Below, one piece after another: positions 16,710-24,644 of a stretch of 64,000 bases of DNA. Source of the DNA: Pantoea sp. 18069. GTDB lineage: Bacteria; Pseudomonadota; Gammaproteobacteria; Burkholderiales; Burkholderiaceae_C. Made by a program: the position numbers and the translations under genes. The notes under the pieces are model-generated. The model saw only the letters and a list, made by a program, of their open reading frames with translations, was not told the DNA's origin and ran no database searches. Location of the stretch: NCBI RefSeq assembly GCF_902706035.1, contig NZ_CACSJA010000028.1, forward strand, positions 1 to 64,000. The letters run 5' to 3'. Numbering within the stretch: the first letter of the stretch is position 1; each line of letters opens with the position of its first letter.

Positions 16710-17069
16710 ATGCAAATCCAGGTGCACACGGACAACCTCGTTGCAGGGGGCGAATCTCTGTCGAAATGGGTGCAGAGCGAGCTCCAGACGCGCTTGACGC
16801 GTTTCAAGGAGTACATCACGAGGGTGGAAGTCTTTCTGTCCGACACCGATGCGCGCAAGACCCAGGGCGGCCTCAAGCGCTGCGTACTCGAGACCCGGGT
16901 CAATGGCCGCCAGCCGATCGCGGTGAACGCCGAAGCCGAGAAAATGGCCGATGCAGTGACTGGTGCGACGGACAAGCTGATGCGCGCGGTCGAAGCCGAT
17001 CTGGGCCGCCTCAAGGACAAGAATGGTCGCGAAACCATTCGCACCCAGGAGCCATCCGACGAAGTCTGA
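16710..17069 (+). CDS. HPF/YfiA-like ribosome-associated protein
   Basis: A 119-residue protein of the sigma-54 modulation/S30EA fold, in the short class, beginning MQIQVHTDNLV with AAGGAGA upstream. It has the family pattern of a strand-helix-strand unit (RFKEYITRVEVFLSDTDARKTQGGLKRCVLETRVNG) and an A-D-A-V-TGA-DKLMRAVEADLGRLKDK helix. It differs from the canonical hpf at 52027, so this cell has two paralogues. Either ribosome hibernation or a related stress role is likely. The C-terminal ten residues are polar and probably disordered. Confidence 0.75.
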   Translation: MQIQVHTDNLVAGGESLSKWVQSELQTRLTRFKEYITRVEVFLSDTDARKTQGGLKRCVLETRVNGRQPIAVNAEAEKMADAVTGATDKLMRAVEADLGRLKDKNGRETIRTQEPSDEV

Positions 17070-17106
17070 TCCTTCCAGCCGGCCACTGCGGCCGGATTCC
17101 CCCAGC

Positions 17107-17130
17107 AAAAGGGCGCCGAGGCGCCCTTTT
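17107..17130. terminator. Bidirectional terminator between the HPF-like gene and aspA
   Basis: AAAAGGGCGCC (17107-17117) and GGCGCCCTTTT (17120-17130) form a symmetrical stem with A- and T-runs on either side, serving both convergent genes. Confidence 0.85.
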
Positions 17131-17146
17131 GCTTGCGCCCGGCAAG

Positions 17147-18547
17147 CTATGCGGCGGTCAGCGCGCCGGCCCGGGTCAGCTTGTCGGCCACGAGCAGTTG
17201 CTGCATTTGCGCCTGCCCCATGATGCCCAGGCTTTCGGCGACTTCGGCGATGGTGCGGCCGCTGGCGATCGCGGCCTTGGCAATTGCGGCCGATTGCTCG
17301 TAGCCGATCAGCGGGTTCAGCGCCGTCACCAGGGTCACCGATTCGGCGATGCGCGTGGCCAGCAGGGCCTCGTTGGCGGTGATGCCTTCGACGCAGTTCA
17401 CCTGCAGCGTATGGCAGGCGCGTGCCAGGTGCGTGAGGCTCTTGTGAAGCGCCCAGCCCATCAGCGGCTCGAAGGCATTGAGCTGCAGCTGGCCGGCTTC
17501 CGCGGCCATGGTGATGGCCACGTCGTTGCCTATGACTTCAAAACAGACCTGGTTCATCACTTCGGGAATCACCGGGTTGACCTTGCCCGGCATGATGGAC
17601 GAGCCGGCTTGGCGCGCAGGCAGCCGGATGTCGGCGATGCCGGCCTGCGGGCCCGAGGACAGCAGGCGCAGGTCGTTGCTGATCTTCGACAGCTTGCTGG
17701 CGATGCGCTTGAGGATGCCCGAGATATCGACGAAGGCGCCGGTATCGGCCGTGGCCGCGATCAGGTTCGCAGCCTGGGTCACGGGCACGCCCGAGAGTTC
17801 GGCGAGCTTGGGAATGACCACATCGACATAGCCCACGGGCGCGTTGATGCCGGTGCCGATGGCGGTGCCGCCGAGGTTGACTTCGGTCATCAGGTACGCG
17901 GATTCGCGCAGGCGTTTTTCGTCGTCGGCAATCATCGCGGCAAAGACGGCGAACTCCTGGCCCAGCGTCATCGGCACGGCGTCTTGTAGTTGTGTGCGGC
18001 CGATCTTGAGCAAGGGAGCGAATTCGTCGGCCTTGGCCTGGAACGCACCGCGCAGCGCGGCCAGGGCGGCGAGCAGGTGCTGGATGCCGAACCAGGTCGC
18101 GAGCTTGAGCGCGGTCGGGTAGGCATCGTTGGTGCTTTGCGAGGCGTTGACGTGGTCGTTCGGATGCAGCACGTCGTAGCGGCCTTTGGGCAATCCCAGG
18201 TGCTCTAGCGCACGGTTGGCGATCACCTCGTTGGCGTTCATGTTCGTGGAGGTGCCGGCGCCGCCCTGGATCACATCGACCACAAACTGGTCGTGCAGCT
18301 GCCCGGCGATCAGGTCGTCACAGGCTTGGGCGATGGCGTGGGCTTGGGGTTCTTGAATGGCGCCCAGGGCCAGGTTGGCGTGGGCTGCGGCCTTCTTGAC
18401 GAATGCGAAGGCGCGAATGAGTTCCGGCATGTGGGCCACGCTGTGGCCGGTGATGGGAAAGTTCTCTACCGCGCGTGCGGTGTGGACTCCCCAGTAGGCG
18501 TCGGGAGGAATGGTTTTGATGCCGATGAAGTCGTGTTCTTGACGCAT
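17147..18547 (-). CDS. aspA: Aspartate ammonia-lyase
   Basis: A 466-residue member of the aspartase/fumarase superfamily that converts L-aspartate to fumarate and ammonia. The flexible-loop signature GSSIMPGKVNP lies at 315-325 and carries the catalytic Ser; other blocks are GAGTSTNMNANEVIANRAL and HPNDHVNASQSTNDAYPT. The opening MRQEHDFIGIKTIPPDAYWGVHTARAVENF is aspartase-like rather than class II fumarase-like. The start at 18547 is used because upstream codons run into a strong leader hairpin. An NtrC-type box 150 bp upstream suggests nitrogen control. Confidence 0.88.
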   Translation of the reverse strand: MRQEHDFIGIKTIPPDAYWGVHTARAVENFPITGHSVAHMPELIRAFAFVKKAAAHANLALGAIQEPQAHAIAQACDDLIAGQLHDQFVVDVIQGGAGTSTNMNANEVIANRALEHLGLPKGRYDVLHPNDHVNASQSTNDAYPTALKLATWFGIQHLLAALAALRGAFQAKADEFAPLLKIGRTQLQDAVPMTLGQEFAVFAAMIADDEKRLRESAYLMTEVNLGGTAIGTGINAPVGYVDVVIPKLAELSGVPVTQAANLIAATADTGAFVDISGILKRIASKLSKISNDLRLLSSGPQAGIADIRLPARQAGSSIMPGKVNPVIPEVMNQVCFEVIGNDVAITMAAEAGQLQLNAFEPLMGWALHKSLTHLARACHTLQVNCVEGITANEALLATRIAESVTLVTALNPLIGYEQSAAIAKAAIASGRTIAEVAESLGIMGQAQMQQLLVADKLTRAGALTAA

Positions 18548-18585
18548 GGATCTGCTTTCAGAAGGAAAAAGTACACACAGGACGT

Positions 18586-18618
18586 GCAAACGCCGCCTTG
18601 CAGGAAGGCGGCGTTTGC
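18586..18618 (-). promoter_or_regulatory. Perfect 14-bp leader hairpin upstream of aspA
   Basis: GCAAACGCCGCCTT (18586-18599) and AAGGCGGCGTTTGC (18605-18618) pair perfectly around a 5-nt loop. On the aspA strand a TTTTT tract follows about 15 nt after the stem. It could be an attenuator or mRNA-stability element. Confidence 0.6.
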
Positions 18619-18695
18619 GGGGGGCAGGCCGGGGAAATGGGGCGCGTAGCCCGCTTTCCGACCTGCGGGCATTATCCGTCGGTGCGCGCATGGAT

Positions 18696-18712
18696 TGCAC
18701 CTGTTTGGTGCA
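18696..18712. promoter_or_regulatory. NtrC-type binding site upstream of aspA
   Basis: TGCACC-TGTTT-GGTGCA matches the established NtrC consensus TGCACC-N5-GGTGCA exactly. It is centred about 157 bp from the aspA start. I see no convincing sigma-54 -24/-12 promoter between it and the gene. Confidence 0.55.
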
Positions 18713-18741
18713 TAACCTCGTGAAATAGACCCGGCGCCGCT

Positions 18742-19653
18742 TCAGCCGGCGCGCAGCCGGCCTTCGAGCGCGGGCGCCTGCAGCGGCGCCAGCGGCGAAG
18801 CCACATGCCCAAAGCGGCTTGCGCCCTCGGGCCCGGCCTGCCAGTCGGCCAGGGCCTGGGCGATTTCCTCCTGCGTGCGGCCGACGAAGTTCCACCACAC
18901 CAGCACGTCCTCGTGCATGGGCGCGCCGCCGACCAGCAGCAGGCGCGTGGCGGGCGTGCACTGCAGCGCGAGCGTGCTGCGGCCCGCGGGCAGGAACAGC
19001 AATTCATCGGGCGCGGCTGCCATGCCATCGACCACGACGGCGCCGGTGAGTGCGAGCACCGCGTATTCGAAATCGGCGCGCAGCGCGAGTTCGGTCGTGA
19101 CCGGGCCAGGCGCATCCGCGCGCAGGCTCAGGTCGAGCGCGACCAGCGGGCTGTGCACCTGCACCGGCGAGACCGCGCCCAGCGCTTCGCCCGCGAGCAC
19201 GCAGATCTCCAGGCCGTCCTGCGTGCAGCGCGGCACGTCGGGATAGTGCTGAAAGCGCGGCGGCATGTCGCGCTCGTCGCCCGGCAGCGCGATCCACAGC
19301 TGGGCCGCATGCATGCGCGGACTGCCCAGGCTTTCCTCGGAGTGGGCGATGCCGCGGCCGGCGGTCATCAGATTGATCTGGCCCGGGCGGATGACCTGCT
19401 CCGAGCCCAGGCTGTCGCGGTGCAGCACTTCGCCTTCGATCATCCAGGTGAAAGTCTGCAGGCCGATGTGCGGGTGCGGGCCGACCTGCAGGCTGCGGTC
19501 GCCGTGCTGCACCGACGGGCCCAGGTGGTCGAGAAAGCACCAGGCACCGACCTTGCGCAGCGCGCGCTGCGGCACGGCGCGGTGCACGGGAATGCCGCCG
19601 ACATCGGCCAGGCGGGTCGATAGCAGCTCGGGAGCAGAGGATGGGGCGGACAT
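18742..19653 (-). CDS. Pirin-family protein
   Basis: A 303-residue pirin with the metal-site segments HPHIGLQTFTWMIEGEVLHRDS and TAGRGIAHSEES. It is the closer of the two pirins in the window to the usual length of about 290-300. AAGGAGA lies upstream of the ATG. The gene begins 12 bp after the stop of an OsmC-family gene on the same strand, so the two probably form one transcript, which would link this pirin with peroxide or redox stress. Enzymatic activity is unknown. Confidence 0.9.
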   Translation of the reverse strand: MSAPSSAPELLSTRLADVGGIPVHRAVPQRALRKVGAWCFLDHLGPSVQHGDRSLQVGPHPHIGLQTFTWMIEGEVLHRDSLGSEQVIRPGQINLMTAGRGIAHSEESLGSPRMHAAQLWIALPGDERDMPPRFQHYPDVPRCTQDGLEICVLAGEALGAVSPVQVHSPLVALDLSLRADAPGPVTTELALRADFEYAVLALTGAVVVDGMAAAPDELLFLPAGRSTLALQCTPATRLLLVGGAPMHEDVLVWWNFVGRTQEEIAQALADWQAGPEGASRFGHVASPLAPLQAPALEGRLRAG

Positions 19654-19665
19654 GGGCGTTCTCCT

Positions 19666-20076
19666 TCAGGTGGGGTCGGTCAGTTCGGTGGCAATGCGCA
19701 CTTCGCCCGTGAGCAGCTTGTGCACGGGGCAGGCCTCGGCGATCTGCAGCAGGCGGGTCCGCTGGCTGTCGTCGAGCGGGCCTTCGAGCGTGATGCTGCG
19801 TGCGACATCATTGCCGCTCGCGGGCTTGCCGCCGGGGTTGAGCTGCAGCGCGATGTGCACCGCCTGCAGCGGCCATTGCTTGCGCTGGGCATACATCTGC
19901 AGCGTGACCGTGGTGCATGCGCCCAGCGCCGACAGCAGCAACTGCATGGGGCTAGGGGCGGTATCGCCACCGCCGAGCGAGGGCGGTTCGTCCGCGTGCC
20001 AGCTGTGACCCGCGGGGTCGGTCAGCGTGACGCGGTAGGGCAGGGGGGTGCTGGCGGCATATGCGCTATCGGCCAT
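19666..20076 (-). CDS. OsmC-family peroxide-detoxifying protein
   Basis: A 136-residue OsmC/Ohr-type protein. The two conserved redox cysteines are present: Cys54 (ALGACTTVTLQMYA) and Cys116 (EACPVHKLL). The family reduces organic hydroperoxides with dithiol donors. The sequence is of the YhfA/OsmC subgroup rather than classic Ohr. It is first in an operon with the pirin gene at 18742-19653. Confidence 0.88.
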   Translation of the reverse strand: MADSAYAASTPLPYRVTLTDPAGHSWHADEPPSLGGGDTAPSPMQLLLSALGACTTVTLQMYAQRKQWPLQAVHIALQLNPGGKPASGNDVARSITLEGPLDDSQRTRLLQIAEACPVHKLLTGEVRIATELTDPT

Positions 20077-20329
20077 GGAGAAGCTTTCTTTCAGGCAAGG
20101 CGCGGCCTTGCGAACGTTGCAGGGGCAGCCTCAAGCATAGCCTGCTGCCAGGGGCCGCAAAAAAGCGTCCCGCTGACAGGCAGCGTCACGCAAACGCGTT
20201 AAATTAGCTGTCGCATCCATTTTCGGGCCCGTGCCTGCTGCTGCGCTTGCCGGGCCCGCCACCTTCTGGTGCCAGGACAGTCGTGGCGCGGTCGGACCCG
20301 GCGCCTTTCACCCCTTTCAGGAGATTTAC

Positions 20330-20614
20330 ATGACCACACCCACTACTGCGCCTTGCACCGCTTTGCCCGAGCATTTCCAGGCCCGCATCCAGGGTCATGT
20401 GCAGCACCGCGTCGGTGATGGCGCCCTCGAAGACATCCCCGTGGGCCAGACGGTTCAGGTCGATACCGCGATCGCCAGCATGGTGCTGTCGTGGGAGTCC
20501 GAAGGCCAGCCCGTGACGGTCACGCTGGCCAAGGAAGAGTTCGAACTGTATGTGTCCAACGGCGCGATCGAACTGCAAGGCGCAGGCGAGGGCACGGCTG
20601 CGGCATCTGCATGA
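20330..20614 (+). CDS. Hypothetical protein (94 aa)
   Basis: A 94-residue acidic protein with a good ribosome site (CAGGAG 7 nt before ATG) and its own terminator downstream. No signal peptide or membrane segment is seen. The middle (SMVLSWESEGQPVTVTLAKEEFELYVSNGAIEL) looks beta-rich and the ends are Ala/Thr-rich. I do not recognise a family. It follows the divergent OsmC gene and no functional link is evident. Confidence 0.65.
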   Translation: MTTPTTAPCTALPEHFQARIQGHVQHRVGDGALEDIPVGQTVQVDTAIASMVLSWESEGQPVTVTLAKEEFELYVSNGAIELQGAGEGTAAASA

Positions 20615-20641
20615 AGTGACTCCCCATGCCCGCACTCGCTG

Positions 20642-20663
20642 AAAGCCCCGCAAGGGGCTTTTT
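20642..20663 (+). terminator. Terminator after the 94-aa hypothetical gene
   Basis: AAAGCCCC-GCAA-GGGGCTTTTT, an 8-bp stem with a GCAA tetraloop and T-run, 27 bp past the stop. Confidence 0.85.
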
Positions 20664-20847
20664 GCCGCCGGGCCAAGGCAAAACGCAATGGGGGGCATTG
20701 CCCGCCAGGCAGCTACGGCACCAGCCGAGCAAGCTTTTTTCGCCTGATGGGTCGGCCTGCGGGACAGGCGCAGGGGCCGTTCTCCGACAGACCTCGCGCA
20801 ATGCGATGACTAGAGTGGGAGCTTCACCCGTCCACCAGGAGATGCAC

Positions 20848-21351
20848 ATGGCCGACAACACCCATCCACGCGAAACCCTTTGGAAACTGGTCAAGGGGAT
20901 TCGTTTCGCGATGATCACCCACCGCCACGAGGACGGCAGCTTGCAGGCCTGTCCCATGACCATGGCCAATAAAGAAGGCATGGACGAGCATGTGAATTTC
21001 TATTTCCTGCTGGACAAGAAGATCGACCTCGCGCATTGCGTGACCCGCGATGCCAATATCCAGATCAGCTTTGCCGACCCGGGCGAAGACAGCTATGTAT
21101 CGGTCAGCAGCACCGCCCGTCTGAGCGAAGACCGGGTACTCAAGGAAAAGCTCTGGTCGACGGCCGCCAAGGCCTGGTTCCCCGGTGGCGTTGATGACCC
21201 CGACCTCGTCGTGCTGGTCGCCCCTGTGACTTTGGCCGAGTACTGGGACGTCAAGGAAAACAAGCTGGTCCAGCTCTACAAGATCGCCAAGGCTGCGGTC
21301 ACGGGCGAAGAGCCCAAGGGCATGGGCGAGCACAAGACCATTCGGTTGTGA
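20848..21351 (+). CDS. Pyridoxamine 5'-phosphate oxidase-family (general stress) protein
   Basis: A 167-residue flavin-binding split-barrel protein of the PNPOx-like/general stress protein 26 group. It has the pattern FAMITHRHEDGSLQACPMTM, VNFYFLLDKKIDLAHCVTRDANIQISFADP and the late LAEYWDVKENKLVQLYKIAKAAVTGE. Members bind FMN or FAD; most have no proven substrate. AGGAG precedes the start, and a second ATG two codons upstream (20842) is also possible. Confidence 0.85.
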   Translation: MADNTHPRETLWKLVKGIRFAMITHRHEDGSLQACPMTMANKEGMDEHVNFYFLLDKKIDLAHCVTRDANIQISFADPGEDSYVSVSSTARLSEDRVLKEKLWSTAAKAWFPGGVDDPDLVVLVAPVTLAEYWDVKENKLVQLYKIAKAAVTGEEPKGMGEHKTIRL

Positions 21352-21406
21352 CTTGCCCAAGAGCGGCCCGGCATCAATCTACAGCCAAGCACCATGCAGC
21401 AGCGGC

Positions 21407-22477
21407 TTAATTCCCGGGCCGGATGCCGTCATAAGCGTCCTGCAGCAACGTGCGCAATGCTGTCCGCTCCAGCAGGCGGGGGTTGGGGTATGGGGTCTGC
21501 AGCGCGATGTCGCAGGCGCGGTCGAGGTCTTCGGCGCGCATCCCGAGCGCGCGCAGCGCAGTAGGCGCACCGTGGGCGTGAGCCAGGTCGAATACGCCCT
21601 GTGCTGCATTGGCGCTGCCCAGCGCTGCGGCGATGCGCGCCATCGCGTGCGGCGCGGCTGACGCGTTGTAGGCCAGCGCGTGTGGCAGCACCACGGTATG
21701 CACTTCGGCGTGCGGCAGGTTGAAGCTGCCGCCCAACGTGTGGCAGAGCTTGTGGTGCAGCGCCATGCCAACACTTCCCAGTACGGTGCCGCAGAGCCAC
21801 GCGCCATAGAGCGCATCTTTGCGTGCCTGCTCCAGCGCGTCGTCGGTGCCGGCATGGATTGCGGGAATCGCCCGCGCCAGCGCCCGGATGCCTTCTTGTG
21901 CCATCAGGTCCATTACTGGATTGCCGTCGCGGGCATAGAGACCCTCGGCCGCATGGGCGATCGCATTGATGCCGCTGGTCACGCTGAGCGCGGCGGGCAG
22001 CGCCATGCTCAGCGCCGGATCGTAGATGACGGTGCGCGGCAGCACGCGCACATCATTGCCGGTTTTCTTGAGGCCGGCTTCGGTAATGCCGTAGATCGGC
22101 GTCATTTCCGAGCCCGCGTAGGTGGTGGGCACGGCGACCACCGGTAGTCCGGAGTCGAGCGCGATCGCCTTGCCCAGCCCTATGGTGGAGCCGCCACCGA
22201 CCGCGATGGCGCAGTCGGCGCCAAGTGCGTGCGCCATCTGCCGGGCATGGCGCACGGTTTCGATCGGTACGTGCATGACGGCCTGGTCGTACACGCCCGC
22301 CACGCGGGGCGGGCCCAGTAACGCTGCGACCTGTTCGGCCTGGGCGCGCTGCGCTGGCGTACAGAGTATGAGTGCGCGGTTCAGACCCAGCGCATCGAGC
22401 TCTGCGCCCAGCTGGGCGAGGCTGCCAGTTCCGAAGACCACGCGTTGTGCGCGGCTGTTGTAGATGAAAGAGGTCAT
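21407..22477 (-). CDS. Maleylacetate reductase
   Basis: A 356-residue iron-type alcohol dehydrogenase of the maleylacetate reductase subgroup. It would reduce maleylacetate to 3-oxoadipate with NADH, late in chlorocatechol, hydroxyquinol and resorcinol breakdown. The dinucleotide site is GGGSTIGLGKAIAL at 94-107, with PTTYAGSEMTPIYG and the subgroup segment HAAEGLYARDGNPVMDLMAQEGIRAL. HHKLCHTLGGSFNLPHAEVH holds putative metal or active-site His. It lies 22 bp downstream of a Bug gene on the same strand. No ring-cleavage dioxygenase is present in the window. Confidence 0.85.
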   Translation of the reverse strand: MTSFIYNSRAQRVVFGTGSLAQLGAELDALGLNRALILCTPAQRAQAEQVAALLGPPRVAGVYDQAVMHVPIETVRHARQMAHALGADCAIAVGGGSTIGLGKAIALDSGLPVVAVPTTYAGSEMTPIYGITEAGLKKTGNDVRVLPRTVIYDPALSMALPAALSVTSGINAIAHAAEGLYARDGNPVMDLMAQEGIRALARAIPAIHAGTDDALEQARKDALYGAWLCGTVLGSVGMALHHKLCHTLGGSFNLPHAEVHTVVLPHALAYNASAAPHAMARIAAALGSANAAQGVFDLAHAHGAPTALRALGMRAEDLDRACDIALQTPYPNPRLLERTALRTLLQDAYDGIRPGN

Positions 22478-22499
22478 AAGGGTGTGTGGACTCGGCGCC

Positions 22500-23501
22500 T
22501 TACTCAGAGACGATCTTGCGGCTCTGGATCAGTTGGCCCCAGCGCTGGGACTCTGCACTGACCAGCTGGTTCATCTGTTCGGGGTCGCCGGCCACCACCT
22601 CGAAGCCGGCCTCGTTCATGCGCTGAACAACAGCCGGGTCACGCAGTGTGGCCGTAACAGCGCCTGCGAGACGACCGCGCACGTCGGCCGGCATCCGGGT
22701 TGGCGCGATCATGCCGACCCACGAATAGATCTCGAAGCCCGGGTAGCTTTCCGCGATGGCGGGCACCTTGGGCAGCGTAGGGATGCGCGCGGGCGCAGTC
22801 ACCGCCAGGGCACGCAGCTTGCCGCTCTGGATGTGCGGCAGCACCAGTGGCAGACTCGCGATGATCGAGTCCACATGGCCGCCGAGCAGGTCCGAGATGG
22901 CTGGTCCGCCGCCCTTGTAGGGAATGTGAGTGCCTTGCGTGCCTGCAGTCTGGTGAAACAGCTCGGCCGCGAGGTGGTTGGAACTGCCTGCTCCCACCGA
23001 CGCAAAGGAGATGCCGCCCGCCTTGGACGCCTGCACGTAGTCCTGCAGCGTCCTGAAGGCTGCCTTCTCGGGCACGGCCAGCACCATGGGCGAACGGACC
23101 ATGTAGGAAACGCCGGTCAGATCCTTGCCGGGTGCGTAGGGCAGGTGCGGATACATGTGCTGTTCGGTCGCGTAGGAATCGAACACCATGCCGACCGTAT
23201 AGCCATCGGGAGTGGCCTTGGTCACTGCCGCAGTGCCGATGGTGCCACCTGCGCCACCACGATTTTCGACAATGACGGGTTGGCCGAGCTGGCCGCCCAG
23301 CACCTGCTGGATCTGGCGCGCCACCCGGTCCACCGTGCCGCCGGCAGCGAACGGCACGATGATGGTCACCGGCTTGGCCGGATAGCTCTGCGCCAGCGCG
23401 GGCGCCGCCACCAAAAGGGCCAGGGCGGTGCCCAGCAGCGCACGGCGAACCGTTGCCTGGGGTGCGGGCCTGTGCCCGGTTTTCTTGTCGGATGGGGTCA
23501 T
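22500..23501 (-). CDS. Bug-family substrate-binding protein, first gene of a MAR operon
   Basis: A 333-residue Bug/TctC periplasmic binding protein. After a basic ~20-residue lead comes a signal sequence (ALLGTALALLVAAPALA, cleavage before QSYPAKP), then PVTIIVPFAAGGTVDRVARQIQ and VIENRGGAGGTIGTAAVT. It precedes maleylacetate reductase and is divergent from a LysR gene, so it is probably expressed when its aromatic or dicarboxylate ligand is present. No tctAB permease is adjacent. Confidence 0.9.
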   Translation of the reverse strand: MTPSDKKTGHRPAPQATVRRALLGTALALLVAAPALAQSYPAKPVTIIVPFAAGGTVDRVARQIQQVLGGQLGQPVIVENRGGAGGTIGTAAVTKATPDGYTVGMVFDSYATEQHMYPHLPYAPGKDLTGVSYMVRSPMVLAVPEKAAFRTLQDYVQASKAGGISFASVGAGSSNHLAAELFHQTAGTQGTHIPYKGGGPAISDLLGGHVDSIIASLPLVLPHIQSGKLRALAVTAPARIPTLPKVPAIAESYPGFEIYSWVGMIAPTRMPADVRGRLAGAVTATLRDPAVVQRMNEAGFEVVAGDPEQMNQLVSAESQRWGQLIQSRKIVSE

Positions 23502-23596
23502 TTCGCTTGTCTCCGGTTATTGCGCCTGGGAAACCTGGGGGCGCTTTCTTTTGCGTACGCCGCTAAAATCAAGCGGTACAGAATGATATGCGGCCG

Positions 23597-23611
23597 TTAT
23601 TCATTCGATAA
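23597..23611. promoter_or_regulatory. LysR-type operator in the LysR/Bug divergent region
   Basis: TTAT-TCATTCG-ATAA, a 15-bp dyad containing the T-N11-A core typical of LysR regulators. It lies about 40 bp before the lysR start and about 100 bp before the Bug gene start, as expected for autoregulation plus operon activation. A GAATGA/TCATTC pair overlaps it. Confidence 0.55.
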
Positions 23612-23651
23612 TCCGCCGCGCACGCTAAAAGCCTTTGCATGGAGTGCATAG

Positions 23652-24596
23652 ATGGAAACGGTCAAATTCGCAGAACACCTGTCGATCTTTGTGGATGTGG
23701 CACGCGCCCAAAGCTTCTCGGAGGTGGCGCGCCGCCGCGGAATGGCGGCCTCGTCGGTGGCCCGGCAGATTGATGCCCTGGAGACCGAACTCCAGATGCC
23801 GCTGTTTGCCCGCTCCACGCGCGCGCTGGTTCCTACCGAGGCTGGAGAGGTATTGCTGGAGCGCGCCGTGAAGATCCTGCACGAGATGACGGAGGCGCGC
23901 AGCGAGGTCATCTCACTGGAGCAGAACGTCCAGGGACTGCTGCGCGTGAGCTGCCTGCCTGCCTTCGCCCGCCGCTACGTCGTGCCGCTGCTCGATACGC
24001 TGTTCGAAAAGCATCCCCGCCTGCAGGTAGATCTGGAGCTGACGGAGCGCGTGGTGGACCCCGTGGTTGATCGCATGGACGCTGTGGTGCGCGTGGGCCA
24101 TCAGCCCGACAGCAGCCTCATTGGTCAGCGCATTGGTAGCCACCGCTATCTGATCTGCGCGGCGCCCGCCTACCTGCAGCGGCATGGCGTTCCGCACAGC
24201 CTGACGGATCTGGTGAGCGGTCATCGCCTCATCGACCGTCGTCATAGCAGCAGTGTGCGCGGCTGGCGTGAGATCGCCGGCGGGCAATGGGCTGTGGGTG
24301 CACGGTTCGCGCTTGAATGTGATGATTGCGATGCGCGCCGGCTCGCGGCCTTGGGCGGCCTGGGCATCGCGCTGATGCCCAACTGGTCGGTGGGCGAGGA
24401 CATTGGCGCCGGACGGCTCGTGGAGCTGACGTTCAACGACGCGGCGCCGGCGCCCGAAAGCGGCATCTATCTTCTGCGTGCGCTACCGCGCGCCAACGCA
24501 CGCATCCGCGCTTTCACCGAGCATCTGCAGGAGCATATTGGCTATCCACCGCGCTGGGATGTGGCGCTGCGGAACTGCAGCGTGGCGACGGCTTGA
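23652..24596 (+). CDS. LysR-family transcriptional regulator
   Basis: A 314-residue LysR regulator. The winged helix-turn-helix is at about residues 6-65 (FVDVARAQSFSEVARRRGMAASSVARQIDALETELQMPLFARSTR), followed by a linker helix and a two-lobed effector domain. It is divergent from the Bug-maleylacetate reductase operon across 150 bp containing a T-N11-A dyad, so it probably controls that operon. The effector is unknown. Its closest subfamily by sequence is the CrgA/DsdC-like short-inducer group rather than the CatR/ClcR group usual for chlorocatechol operons. Confidence 0.92.
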   Translation: METVKFAEHLSIFVDVARAQSFSEVARRRGMAASSVARQIDALETELQMPLFARSTRALVPTEAGEVLLERAVKILHEMTEARSEVISLEQNVQGLLRVSCLPAFARRYVVPLLDTLFEKHPRLQVDLELTERVVDPVVDRMDAVVRVGHQPDSSLIGQRIGSHRYLICAAPAYLQRHGVPHSLTDLVSGHRLIDRRHSSSVRGWREIAGGQWAVGARFALECDDCDARRLAALGGLGIALMPNWSVGEDIGAGRLVELTFNDAAPAPESGIYLLRALPRANARIRAFTEHLQEHIGYPPRWDVALRNCSVATA

Positions 24597-24644
24597 TTCC
24601 GCTGCGAGATACAGGCGCTGGCGTGCGCTGGCCCCGTGAGAGCC

